Positions 32,487 through 44,700 of a stretch of DNA of 64,000 nt are shown here, in pieces. This DNA comes from Primula veris (lineage: Eukaryota > Streptophyta > Magnoliopsida > Ericales > Primulaceae), in assembly GCA_963682055.1 (NCBI GenBank), contig OY821745.1, forward strand, positions 23,557,342 to 23,621,341, in the 5' to 3' direction. The notes beneath the pieces were generated by a model. It was not told the DNA's origin and made no database searches. It saw only the letters and a list, made by a program, of their open reading frames with translations. The translations under genes and the position numbers were made by a program. Numbering within the stretch: the stretch's first letter is position 1; each line of letters begins with the position of its first letter.

Positions 32487-33210
32487 TTTGCCTAAGTTCC
32501 GAATGCAATTACGCGTTTTAGTTGGAGTCGGTTGCAGTATCGGTTGCAACTGAGTATGTAACTGACAGAAAAGTAAATAACGCAGTTGCATTTTTTAACG
32601 AAGTTCAACTTCACAAAGTCTACGTATTCGAGGCCTCACCAAGTATTTATTGATATTGAAAAACCTACTATCGTCGACTTTAGTCTTACAATATCTACTG
32701 AATCCCTCACTAGTATAATCATATCAAACTCTTGCTCCTACCTAATCAACTATCAATCTCACCATGACATCCCGTCATGTTTTTTTTCTCTTAAAAATAA
32801 TTTTTTTCTCAATAATTTCGTGGGTTTCTTTCGCTCTCTTTGGTGTATACTCTATGGGGTAGAAAGTCACGAAATAATGAGTCTAAATGGCTTTATTTAT
32901 GCCCTTACAAAGAACCCCTAATTCATGACTAACTAAGAAGTATTTACTTTCTTGATATTTACTTGATTGACAAGTCTTTTCTTTGAATATCTTCTAGTAT
33001 TCAATCCAATTAGTAAAAGATCTCTTTCTTTGTTTATTCCTTCCAGAATTGCTGCAGATTTCTTTTTACTTGGTCATCACGTTTTTTGCATCATAAAATC
33101 TCTTTGACCGAATCTTTCCATATTCTGTCCAGCATAGTTAGTTGTTTCCTCGGTTGCAAGTTACAAGAATTGAAATAATTTATATTGCTGATAAAATTTA
33201 ACCCCCTAAG
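32487..33210 (-). mobile_element. Old Sirevirus LTR relic, minus strand, copy B
   Basis: Counterpart of 16,050-16,770; conserved block complement at 32,620-32,640. The 111-codon plus-strand open frame over it (32,586-32,921) has no family signature and is incidental. Confidence 0.5.
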
Positions 33211-33474
33211 GAAACAAGAATGCAAGAACAAAGGAGTATCAAATGTTATGAAAACAAAGGAGTGATTAAGATAAAAAAAAACAAAAAAAATAACAAAGTA
33301 GTATCAAGCTTACCATTTGTTGTCTTTTTTTTTTTAGAAACAAAAAAAAAATACAAATTCACATGACAAAAATGACTTTCGTTCTTTTGTCGCATAGTTG
33401 GAGTCGATCAAGATCTGAGAGTCCACGAGTATTTTGAGAAAGTCAACAACTTCCCGGTAAACTTCTCCCGAAAT

Positions 33475-34245
33475 TGGCAATTTCTAAATGTCACCTCGGG
33501 TGAAGCTCTGAATGTCAAAGCGCCACCTTGCGCCATATATACCCGAGGTGTTGTTTAATGGATCATTCTGATTAATTAATGAAATTGTAGCCCAAAGAAA
33601 TACAAGCCTTAACCAATGATGTCAACTTAGTTTTTCCGGAAATCTTCCTATAGCTTCGGATTCCAGAAACCCAAAGCATAAAAGACTAGGAGCTTTGATC
33701 ACCAGTATGAAACACTTACATCCTCTAATCCAAGTCTCCCTAATAGTAGGGTGCGAGACGTCGATCAACATTTTATAGTTTACAATTATAAAGCACTAAA
33801 TCCTCATGTACGGGGAACATCGAAAATGACAAAAAAAATCCAGACAAAATACCAAAAGACGCACGTCGAAGGTGCAAAGTCTTTGAACACGGAAGACATG
33901 TAGAATCAGGAATTTCAAGAAAAATATTTCTATGAAGTTTCAAAACAGATAGCATTTCGTAAGAGAAATTCTCTCGAGTTAGAGTTTCAAATAGTCTAAA
34001 AAAACTAAAACATCAATTTCCTTAACACCATGGAATATCCTTGAATTAATCCATGAACTAAACCTATGATCTACAGCAGAGCCACAATGTAGTCTAAACT
34101 TATCAATTGGATTAACATTATAAAACCTTAGGGTCAGGAAACCTTGTGTGGTACAAAATCGGTATCTAAGAGAAACTGTGTAGTTGAATGAAATAGGTCT
34201 AAACTTCATGTAAGTAACTAAACAAAAAATAGTGTTACTCATCAA
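33475..34245 (-). pseudogene. F-box/LRR gene, copy B, without F-box and FBD
   Basis: LRR part only: 34245-33979 carries DKFRLHCGSAVDHRFSSWIN and GVKEIDVLVFLDYLKL, and 33955-33773 carries MLSVLKLHRNIFLEIPDSTC and KTLHLRRASFGIL. One in-frame stop separates them. Upstream of 34,124 the sequence no longer matches copy A, and the first about 45 codons of that frame have no F-box. The FBD exon is lost with the deletion near 33,460. This is the most intact LRR stretch of the family here. Confidence 0.7.
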
Positions 34246-34533
34246 AACCTTAATAGAGCAAACCCAATGGAAAAATCTATGATCGAATAAAAAAGAGTTT
34301 AACCGTGGTAGTAGTAGGTGTTCAACTACAAAGCAGGTGTCTCATCAAAATCTTGACAGAATAAACCTAATGGGAAAAACATCTAGTCGAAGAACAAAAA
34401 AGTAAACAATGGTAAAAAGTATACGACATAATATTCTCTCTGATTTCAGGAACGTATAACAGGGAACGTGTCTCGTTAAAAACTTTGCCAAGAAAAACCC
34501 AGTTAGAAAAAATCTTGGATTAAGAACAAAAAA
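34239..34533. repeat. Three degenerate copies of an about 60-bp motif
   Basis: Units at about 34,239, 34,344 and 34,472 share the order CATCAAAA.CTT, then AAACCCAATGG-like, then AAGAACAAAAAA-like. The type of repeat (CTCGTTAAAAAC..AAACCC) is common in plant intergenic DNA, but I cannot assign it to an element. Confidence 0.55.
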
Positions 34534-37500
34534 AATATACAAGTATAAAATAAGATGCTCCTGCTCACTTGCACACGATAGAGTATGAGATAACAAATTG
34601 ATATGCATGGTATATTTAGAGATTCATGTTACAAACACGAAACTAATAGCATATATATTACACATTCTGTTTGCTATTAACGCTGACATGCGGCCTTCAA
34701 GCAAGCAATAGTGGTTATACATGGAAGGTGGATTTATTCTTACACATGCAAGTTCTATAACCAAACAAAATAGGATGCATACGGCTGTAACATGTGATTT
34801 AGCTTATACAATTAATATACGTATAACATGTGACGTGTAATGTGTACAGTATAAAAACCACTAACCGAACCGATTAGAGCGATTTATGGATTTATAAACC
34901 AAACCAACCCAAAAGACAATCCGATTTGTTTGGTTTATGATCGTTTGGTTCGGCTTTTTTGGTTCTCGTACCCCCTTGTGCATGGTTTTCTTTTGATTTT
35001 GTTAAAACTTAAAATGTGAGAAAGTGGGATCGTTCCTTTTTAACGTTAATTGGAATTAATGTTCTGTTTAGTAGTTTTGGAGTACGAGCGGACAAAATAG
35101 GCATGGTTTGACCCGAATCAAACATGGTGTATGTGGCCAAAATATACAATTTTGTACCAAACCAAATTTTATGCATCCGTTGATGCGGTTGGGTTTGGAT
35201 GGAAAAATAGGACAATTAGGTTTGGATCAAAGTTTTCCAAATTGTTCACTAATGGTTTTGGAAAACGATTTCACCTAACGTGTTTAAATCCTAACCATTT
35301 ACACCCTTAATAACAATATATTAGAGCTTGAGGAATAATGACAACCCAAAGATTCATGTATATTTCTCAAAACTAATTTATTGTTGGAACTAGAAAGTAC
35401 AAACCATCTGAAATAACTCTGTGTTCGTCTTTATATCTTTAGAAATACTAGTGAATGAAGAATTTAACTGGTTTATAAAGAAGGTACAAATAAAAATTCA
35501 TAACATAATGCAATTTTTTTTATATAAGTAAATGGGAAAGATTACCGTTTTTTAGAGATAATGATCGCCATACATTTGCATAAATGACTACATCATCTTC
35601 GAGTCCGGATCATCTAACTCCTAGTCTATGTCCCCTTTCATGCCCGCTTTCTTTTTTAACCCGATATATTTGTTAAAAAAATTGAAAAACTTTATGCAAT
35701 TACTATTATACATGTATCGATACACTCCAACAATGTAAAAACTAGTATAAAATAATTAGTTAAATTAAAAAAATTGTTTAGGGCAAAATTATAGCCAAAT
35801 ATTATGAAATTTGCATATAATATATTATAAAAGTCTATAAAAATGTGTAACAAGTTGTAAAAATATATAATTTGGGCAAAAATAAGCAAGGAACGAAAGG
35901 CAACGAAAGTAGGGGACAGAGGATCCGGACTCATCATTTTCCATTCTTGTATGCGCATCAGAATTAGAGTTATGTCGAGGGTTAATTATACAATTCTTGT
36001 TAATCGGCTTATTATATTCGAGCCCCAACAAGTGTCACAAAGGGATTGGTTGTGGTGAGCTGTAGATTTGTCAACATAATATCCACGTATAATGAGAATA
36101 CCTTTCTTTCCATTAAACACTCAATACGTATTGATACAATGTTTCTAGTCTAAACTACATAATTTAATGTTACTTTTATTTTTTTATTTATTAATTATTG
36201 ATTAATTTCATAATGGTTATGAATAACGTTGTACATATTATTTATATGTACATATTAATGTGAAGATGATTTTCCGTAGTATAAAATAATACAAAACACT
36301 TGAACGACTTGATTAAATTACTTCGTTTTTCAAATGTTTACCTTAGTAAGCGGTCGGGGTCTTCACTAAAACTAAAATTACTAGATAAAAAAGTAAACAT
36401 TAAGATACTAAAATCTTACACCCATTTTGAATCATTGGCGGAGCTACGAAGTTGTATCGAGTACATACTGACCAATATACTGCAAACCCTTAAATTGAGC
36501 ATAATGCATCATTTTATACAAGCAAATCAAGGGTGGCCTCTTCGGTAGGAGGGGCAATCGCCTCTTGCCTCACGACTTCAAATACTTTCTAGGCATCACG
36601 ATGCTGAAGGTCACGAAAGTAATTAATTTAATTTTTTTATATATATATATATATAACAAAAATATACATGTAAATATATGCTAGTAAAAAAACTTCACCC
36701 CCACCTAAACCAATTTAAGACCGCCAAGCCCGAACTTCTTGTGTTTTGAAAGTGAATCTATCAAACTTGATCAACCATTGACGCCATTAGAAACATTTGC
36801 CGGTAACCAAAGCGTCATGAAATAATCAAAAGGAAGGAGTAAGTATGACCATAACATAGAAATCACACTTGGAAAGGGTGTGTCAGATCAGTTAAGTCTT
36901 CCCGTCTTAGATTCTCCGGAATTCAAATTTATTGTATTTCGCCTCTACACATCTTCACTTTGTTTTCTGGGCTCTAGTGAGTTACATGCATAGTTCGAAA
37001 AGGTCAAATCTCTGATACTTTTTTTTTTGTTATGGGATGGAGTCTATCTTGGAAATAATAATTCTTATTTGCCTTTGCCTCAAAATATTTGAGCGTGTCG
37101 AAGCACGCATATGATCACGTCATCAAAGATTTTTTCTTCAAAAAAATGCAAGGAGAATGAAGTTAAGATGACTGGATTTAAAAAACATCTCCCACCTTTT
37201 CTAACATATTTTAGAAACACACGTTAAGAATGAAGTTAAGAATGAAGTTACAGATACCATCTCACCTTAGAAGAGTTATGATGACTAATAATTTGTATCT
37301 TAATTATCTTCCTTGGACCAAATGTATACATATTTCATATTTGCCATGTTTGCTTGCGGTATAAAAGGTGCTACAGGATTAATAGTCTCGTGAGACACAC
37401 GTTATATATATATGAATTGTTTATTTACACAAATTGTTTACACAAATTGTATTCGGTGTTGTATAAAATATAATACTAATTATAATACAATTTATTTTAA

Positions 37501-38364
37501 TAAAGGGTATAACTAATAACACATATATGAAGAAGGTATTATTTATCGCACTAATAGTAGCTAGTTATAAATTATAGCCTATTATATTATCATGTAAACA
37601 AACATGACACTCAAATTACAAAAATGTTATACCTGCCTATAAGAGTATTATTGGCTTACAATTTTAGTAACCAACATTTACGTTTTATGAACTTAGCAAC
37701 AAACTAATTTTCGTACAATTAAGGGTTGCACAACCATAAATCGACGAAATTTCAATCCGTATGTCTCACATTTATGATCTTGTAACGAACGTCGACAGAA
37801 TCGTACTCACTGTATGATACGTTGTCAAAGGTGACCAACAGGCACTTTTGTCATTCTGTCCAGCATCATTCCCTTTAAGTAGATGAAATTAGGCAGTTCA
37901 TTGTCTAAATATAATTAAAAAAAAATACTAAGACTTTACCAACTTTACAAACTAAGAAAATCCGCAATATCTATGTAATATTTCTTTTTAAGTAGAAATT
38001 GTTAGTTAACAACAAATTTATTTAACACTGGTTATGTTATATCATTCAGTAACTTTAACGATATTAAAAAAACTTGTTTAATTTAACAATAGACCTTAGT
38101 TGATGATGACGTGCCAAAAACAATTAACACACTTATATAATTAACTATTTATTCCACAATACTAACCATGAATTAACATAAAAATATATATATATAACTG
38201 AATTAAAATGGCAAACCAATGTAAGACTTGATTTTAACCTGCATATGTGACACTTAATATACATTTTAGTGGAGTTGTGTTAATATTTAAGATATTAAAA
38301 TTAACAAGACCGAAAAAAAACCAAAAAACCAAAAAACCATTATGGTCGGTCTAAGATAATAAAT
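34534..38364. other. Gene-poor, AT-rich region
   Basis: No coding region or RNA gene is supported. Positions 35,820-35,945 (TATTATAAAAGTCTATAAAA, then GGGGACAG..CGGACTCA) recur at about 61,540-61,655 as a dispersed repeat. A GC-richer patch at 36,530-36,610 resembles 12,650-12,710. Short TA microsatellites occur near 36,640 and 38,190. Confidence 0.5.
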
Positions 38365-38732
38365 GGAAAAAAATACGTTTAGTGTATTGTACTCCTAATG
38401 TTTAACGATTTAGATACCGCAGTACCAATTTTAACAATTGAGATACCAAAATACGAAATTTGTCATAATTGAAAATCTAATGTTAAACAAAATGATGAAA
38501 TTACACTCATATTCTCTTGGCTATCGAATGATGAGTGCAATCTATCAACATCCGTAAAAAAAAACTCCAAATGTGAGATAATTTCATCGATTTATATTTT
38601 TAGTCTCTTAATTAAAGAAAATTTTGTAATTTGCTAACTCAATCATTCAAAATAGTACTGTAGTACCCAGATCATTAACTATTAGAGTCTGTACCCAAAT
38701 CATTAAACTATAAGAGCCTACCAAATCATTAA

Positions 38733-39994
38733 TGTTAGGACCAGATTTCTGGTCTAAATATTGTTAATTGTCTATTGGTTTTTACTAAATAAATCCTAAC
38801 TGTTATTAAGAACTAAGACAGGATTGACAGGTTCCAAGTACCAGTTGCAACCTCAGTTACAACCTACTAAGTTAGTAGTATTAGGTTTCAAGTACTGGTT
38901 GCAACCTTAGTTACAACCTGTGGTGACAGGTTTCAAGTACCAGTTGCAACCTCAGTTGCAACCACAGTTCAACCTGCTGTTAAAACAGAATTCTGTCTTG
39001 TTTCATTATTCTACATTACTAATTGTTTAATGCTAATCATTTGTTTTAAAGTATGTAGGATATATTCTCATAAGGTCTTAAACGTGTATATGTGTTTATT
39101 GAGAATACTAATGTGTTAAGGAAAGATGTTTATAAAAGATATAAAGAGATTAGTTTATAAGGTTATGTTTCCTTTTAATTTATATATCTCTATTCTTATG
39201 CTTGTCCTTATCACTTGATTCAATCTTTTGATTCTTATAATATTCAGTAAAGATATGTATAAAGATTGATTGATATGTGGAGTTAAATGTTTCATATGTT
39301 TATGAAAAGATATTATCTTTAAGAGATCATATCTTTATATGTTTCCTTTCAAAGGAAAAGATTAACTCCTACTTTCAAGTGTGTTACTAAACAGGTGTTA
39401 ATCAAAGATGATTAGAGTCAATCCATGCTGAAGAATCTCGTGATACTTGGAGAGATTGAAGCTAATCAACCAAGTCAAAAGCAATCAAAAGATATTGAAG
39501 ATAGAAGATTGTTTTTACTTGTTTATATACTTAGTAACGTAAGCTTGTAAAGGTGTGTGTTCTAAATTATAAAGAACTTATTTTCTAGAGAGAATACACG
39601 TGAGCTTTAAAAAGAAAAACAATGGTGGGATGCCATTGATTTATAAGTGATAGTTATAGAGTAGGAGCAATATAGTGATAGGCAGAAAAACATAGAGGGA
39701 GTCTAAGTTTTTCATTAAGACTTGAGTCATATATTGTAAGCTTTTTATAATATCATAATCTGGGTAAGTGCCCCGGAGACGTAGCCTAGTTAGGTGAACT
39801 CCGTTGTTAAATGTGCGTGTGAATTATTTCCAAGTACATTTAATTTTAAAACAGTTTCTGTCCATTAATACACTTGGTTCCAACTGCAGTTACAACCTCA
39901 CTTGAAACCTTATACACTTGGTTCAAACTGCAGTTCCAACCCCACTTGGAACCTTACTGCAAAACTGCATCTAGAACAACGGATAGGAATTTCA
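38733..39994 (+). repeat. 5' LTR of the complete Sirevirus
   Basis: TGTTAGGACC..GAATTTCA, 1,262 bp. The first 260 bp contain at least six GTTGCAACC / GTTACAACC motifs, and the last 110 bp a further set (GGTTCCAACTGCAGTT). The conserved GTGCCCCGGAGACGTAG block is at 39,762-39,784. It should carry the promoter; TTTATATACTTAG near 39,520 is a TATA candidate only. Confidence 0.97.
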
Positions 39995-39996
39995 AT

Positions 39997-40008
39997 TGGT
40001 ATCAGAGC
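39997..40008 (+). other. Primer-binding site, initiator Met-tRNA type
   Basis: TGGTATCAGAGC two bases after the 5' LTR. Confidence 0.95.
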
Positions 40009-40053
40009 TTTACACTAGATCTTACTTAGTGTGGATCCTGTGTTCTAGTAACA

Positions 40054-41730
40054 ATGGACTTAATGAGGGAAGGAAACGCCTTCAACAAACCTCCATTGCT
40101 TGAAGGAGGAGTAAACTATGGAGTATGGAAAATTAGAATGAGGTCCTTCATCAAACAGCAGAATGAACATGCATGGAAGACTGTTATGTATGGATGGGAG
40201 GCTCCAACTACCATGGATAATGAAGGAGAACTGATTCTCTTACCTGAAGACAGATGGTCTGCTGAAGAAGACAGAAAATCAAGTGCCAACTCAACAGCCA
40301 TAAACTTGATTTTTGCTGGTGTAACTCTCAGCGTATTCAGGTATATCTCTCATTGTGAAACAGCTAAAGAAGCATGGGATATTTTGCAAGTTACTTTTGA
40401 AGGAACAACTAAAGTAAAAGCTTTCAAACTTCAACAGTTAACTACCCAATTTGAGAACTTAAGAATGGAGGAAGATGAAAACATTGAACAATTTAATGGT
40501 AGAATCTGCCACATTGCTCATCAAGCTGGAACATTAGGTGAAAAATACAGTGATGCTAAGCTTGTTAAGAAAACTCTTAGGTCACTCCCAGAAAGGTTTG
40601 AAATTAAGGTCACAGCTATTGAAGAATCAACTGACTTAGATAATCTTAAACTTGAAGAACTCATAGGAAATCTTAGTACACATGAACTGAAATTCTTCAA
40701 ACATAAAAGACCAGAAAAGGGAATAGCATTTCAGGCTAAGAAATCTGAATCTAATACCTGTGATAAAATGAGTGATGAAGAACAACTAGCTTTCTTTGCA
40801 AAAAAGGTGTACAAGAAGTTTTATAAGAAAAAGGAGGATGATACTGGTTCATCTAAAAACTTTCAGAAAAAGGATAACCAGTTTAAGACAGAGTCTAGAT
40901 TCAATAATAACTCTACAGGAAAGTGGAATTCCAAAGAAAAGGATAACAAAGAATACAAATCTAAAGAGATTCAGTGTAGAGAATGTAGAGGTTTTGGTCA
41001 TATTCAGGCTGAGTGTGCAAACACTTTAAAAAGAAACAAAAATGCTTATATAACCACTCATAGTGATAGTGATTCTGAGAGTAACAGTGATGAAGAGGAT
41101 GGTTCAAATTTTGTTAATTTCATGGGAATAATCACTGAAAAAGAACCTACTTATGAAAGTGACTGTGAGCATATTTCAACCCCAGTTACAACTGCCTGTG
41201 AAACATATAGCAGTGATGAGGAAGAGCCTTCTGATGAAAACATTACTAAGCAATACCTTGTTCTGTATGAAAAGTATAAAAGTCTGAGTAAACAATGTTT
41301 GATCATAAGCAAGCTGAATGTTGATCTAAAGGATGAGGTCAAAAATCTTACTGAGAAGCTTAAATTACAACTGGCTGAACTTACTGAAACTAAAAAGATA
41401 ATAAAATTGCTGAATGTCTCTGCTTCAGATAAATTAGATGACATGCTGTCATATTCTAGAGGATCCAAAGATATCAGTGGTCTAGGGTACTATGGTGGTA
41501 AGAGTACAGGAAAAACTACTTTTATTGAAGCTGTTGCTAAAGCTAAAACTCATGATTTTGATCACAAGGTTAGAAGCTCAGTTGCAACCAGAGTTGCAAC
41601 CAGGAATAAAACGCAGGTTTATGTAAAGAAGGTTGGAAGCTCAGTTACAACCAAAGTTGCAACCATGAACAAACTGAATAACTTTAGGTTGAAATTGTGC
41701 AATTTTTGTAAAAAAACCTGGTCATTCTGA
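40054..41730 (+). CDS. gag: Sirevirus Gag (capsid/nucleocapsid), 558 codons before the shift
   Basis: The first ATG after the primer-binding site. A copia gag domain occupies roughly residues 20-215 (WKIRMRSFI near the start, then FRYISHCETAKEAWDILQ). A first zinc knuckle follows the CX2CX4HX4C spacing at C308, C311, H316 and C321. There is an acidic serine-rich stretch at about 335-400 and a predicted coiled coil at about 405-455 (KLNVDLKDEVKNLTEKLKLQ), the type of extension known from Sirevirus Gag proteins. Near the C-terminus two VAT/VTT repeats (SSVATRVATRN) are encoded by GTTGCAACC-type DNA. The second knuckle starts (C549, C552) but an A7 run changes frame, and the frame stops at 41,730. 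The spelled NKTQV near residue 530 only loosely resembles a dynein light chain LC8 site. Confidence 0.95.
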   Translation: MDLMREGNAFNKPPLLEGGVNYGVWKIRMRSFIKQQNEHAWKTVMYGWEAPTTMDNEGELILLPEDRWSAEEDRKSSANSTAINLIFAGVTLSVFRYISHCETAKEAWDILQVTFEGTTKVKAFKLQQLTTQFENLRMEEDENIEQFNGRICHIAHQAGTLGEKYSDAKLVKKTLRSLPERFEIKVTAIEESTDLDNLKLEELIGNLSTHELKFFKHKRPEKGIAFQAKKSESNTCDKMSDEEQLAFFAKKVYKKFYKKKEDDTGSSKNFQKKDNQFKTESRFNNNSTGKWNSKEKDNKEYKSKEIQCRECRGFGHIQAECANTLKRNKNAYITTHSDSDSESNSDEEDGSNFVNFMGIITEKEPTYESDCEHISTPVTTACETYSSDEEEPSDENITKQYLVLYEKYKSLSKQCLIISKLNVDLKDEVKNLTEKLKLQLAELTETKKIIKLLNVSASDKLDDMLSYSRGSKDISGLGYYGGKSTGKTTFIEAVAKAKTHDFDHKVRSSVATRVATRNKTQVYVKKVGSSVTTKVATMNKLNNFRLKLCNFCKKTWSF

Positions 41731-44700
41731 AGTCCAGTGTTATTTAAAAAGGAACAGAAAGTACATTTCCCAGAAAACCTGGTTGGCTTCTGTCAATAAA
41801 AATTTGAAATGGGTTTGGAAAGTTAAAGAAAAAGCAATCTTAGTTGCTAACAACAAAGCTGTTATCAACTCTTTGAATGCTGTTACTTCTAATGATTGGT
41901 ATTTTGACAGTGGATGCTCTAAGCATATGACAGGTACTGCAAGCCTCCTAAAAAATGTCACCATTCTTACAGGTAACACTGTTGTGTTTGGAGGAGGAGA
42001 TACAGGTAAAATTATTGGTAAAGGTACCTTAAACAAACCTGGAATGCCTGATATTGAGGATGTTTTTCTTGTAGATGGTCTAAAAGCTAATCTAATTAGT
42101 ATCAGTCAACTCTGTGATAATGAAATGACTGTTAAATTTGACAAAGAAAGGTGTCTAATTACTAATCTTAACAATGATTTAATCATGACTGGAGTTAGAT
42201 CAACCAACAGTTGCTATGTGTTTGAAAAAGCTGAAAAAGAATTGCCTCAAAGTAGGTGTAATCAAGCTATTACTAATAATGCAGATATTTGGCATAAAAG
42301 GCTTGGGCATGTGAATTACAAAACTTTAGATAAGCTTGTTAAAAAGGAGTTGATAAGAGGAATTCCTAAACTCAGTGCTAAAACTCAAAGTGTCTGTGGT
42401 GATTGTGCTATAGGAAAACAAACCAAAAGTATACACAAAAGTACTAGTCTAATCTACACTAAAAGAGTCTTAGAACTTCTTCACATTGACTTGATGGGTC
42501 CTATGCAAACTGCCAGTATAGGTGGTAAGAAGTACATTCTAGTAGTTGTAGATGATTTCTCTAGATACTCTTGGGTAGTGTTCTTAAAGGATAAGTCTGA
42601 AACTTTTGAACTATTCAAAACTCTGTGCTTAAAACTGCAAGTTGAAAAAGGTTCCACTAGTGGTAATATTGCTAGGATTAGAAGTGATCATGGAACTGAA
42701 TTTGAAAATATCAGGTTTAAAGAATTCTGCAACTCCTTAGGAATATGCCATGAGTTCTCTGCTCCTAAGACTCCACAGCAAAATGGCATAGTTGAAAGGA
42801 AAAATAGAACCATTCAGGAAATGGCTAGAGTAATGCTTAACTCTAAGAAACTTGCCAATAGATTTTGGGCTGAAGCTGTTAATACTGCCAGTCATATAGT
42901 TAATAGAGTTTATATTACTAAAGGTACTTCCATGACAGCTTATGAAATATGGAAAGGTAGAAAACCCAATGTAAAGTATTTTCAAGTTTTTGGATGTGTT
43001 TGCTATATTCTCAGAGATAGAGAGCATCTTGGTAAATTTGACTCTAAAAGTGATAAAAGGATTTTTCTTGGTTATGCTCAGAACAGTAGAGCATTTAGAG
43101 TCTTCAATCAAAGAACAAACTGTGTTATGGAATCTTATAATGTGTTATTTGATGACCTAAAAACTGTTGATGAGATTACAGGTGATAATGAACAGGCTGA
43201 GACTACAGAAAAAGAGAAAGAAGAAACACAACAAACTGGAAGTCCCAGAGTGGTTGGAAGTCCAGTTGCAACTGAGGTTACAACTGAGGTTGGAACTGAG
43301 GTTGGAACCACAGTTGAAACCCAAAATGCTGCTGAATCTGAAGAAGAAGAAGAAGAAAGTTCTCATGCTCAGTCAACTAGCAGGCCTCGCTATGTAAGGA
43401 CTCAGAAAAATCATTCTCTTGACAATGTCATAGGAGAAGTTACTTCAGGTATGAAAACCAGAGGTAAAAGAAATAATGTTGTTCACTTTGCTTGTTATAT
43501 CTCTCAGTTAGAACCTAAGAATATAAAAGAAGCTCTAGAAGATAGTGAATGGATTTTAGCTATGCAGGATGAATTGGCCCAATTTGAGAGAAATGATGTA
43601 TGGACTTTAGTACCCAGACCTTCTAATAAAAATGTTATAGGAACTAAATGGATTTTTAGAAATAAAAGTGATGAGGATGGAGTGATTATCAGGAATAAAG
43701 CTAGGTTGGTAGCTCAGGGTTATACACAAATTGAGGGAATTGACTTTGATGAAACCTTTGCTCCAGTAGCTAGAATTGAATCCATTAGAATGCTGCTGTC
43801 TCTTGCATGTCTGTATGATTTTAAACTGTTTCAACTTGACATAAAGAGTGCTTTTCTGAATGGTGTGATTAATGAAGAAGTTTATGTTTGTCAACCTAAG
43901 GGATTTGAGGATCCTAACTTTCCTGAACATGTCTATTTTTTGAAAAAGGCCTTGTATGGTCTAAAACAAGCTCCTAGAGCTTGGTATGATAGATTAACCA
44001 AGTACTTGATTGAAAAAGGTTTTAACAGAGGGGGAGTTGATAAAACTCTGTTTACTAAGAAAACCACAAAGGACATAATAATTGCTCAAATCTATGTTGA
44101 TGACATTGTTTTTGGTTCTACTTCTAATAACAGAATAAAAGAATTCATTTCTGACATGAAGAATGAATTTGAAATGAGTGGAGGAGGTGAACTAACTTAC
44201 TTTCTAGGATTGCAAGTTAAACAGAATGAGAAAGGCATTTTTCTGTGCCAAAGTAAGTATGCAGACAATCTTGTTAAAAAGTTTGGTCTGAGTGAGAGTA
44301 AAGAGAAGAGAACCCCTATGAGTACTACCCTTAAACTGTCCAAAAATGATAAAGGTAAAAATGTCAGTCCCAGTCTTTATAGATCCATGATTGGAAGTTT
44401 GCTGTATTTAACTGCTAGTAGACCAGATCTTTGCTTAAGTGTAGGAGTTTGTGCCAGATATCAAGCAAATCCTTTAGAACCTCATCTTCTAGCTGTCAAA
44501 AGAATTCTAAGGTATGTAAAAGGAACACCTCATCTAGGCCTATGGTATTCTAAAGATACAAACCATTTTCTTAGTGGCTACTGTGATGCAGATTGGGCAG
44601 GAAACATAGATGATAGAAAGAGTACTTCTGGTGGTTGTTTTTATTTTGGAAACAATCTTGTTTCTTGGTTCAGTAAAAAGCAAAATTGCATATCTTTATC

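Larger units (their letters stand above)
21633..34124 (+). repeat. Segmental duplication, copy B (about 12.5 kb)
   Basis: Direct near-identical copy of 6,014-18,710. Both outer borders are abrupt: the left inside an F-box-associated gene remnant, the right (after ACATTATAAA) inside an F-box/LRR gene. Copy B has an additional MITE (28,531-28,992) and a complete TRIM, and has lost most of the FBD exon region. Confidence 0.93.

Noticed and set aside
32586..32921. 111-codon frame as a gene
   Set aside because: It overlies an LTR relic, is broken in copy A by small changes and has no family motif.
34345..34608. 87-codon hydrophobic minus-strand frame
   Set aside because: Lies over a degenerate non-coding repeat; Phe/Leu richness follows from A-rich plus strand.
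39997..40008. A tRNA-Met gene at the primer-binding sites
   Set aside because: Only 12 bases complementary to the tRNA 3' end; no cloverleaf around them.
43157..43397. Overlapping frames rich in Lys/Leu or Phe in both strands of pol
   Set aside because: Shadows of the acidic linker of Pol; out of frame with the catalytic domains.
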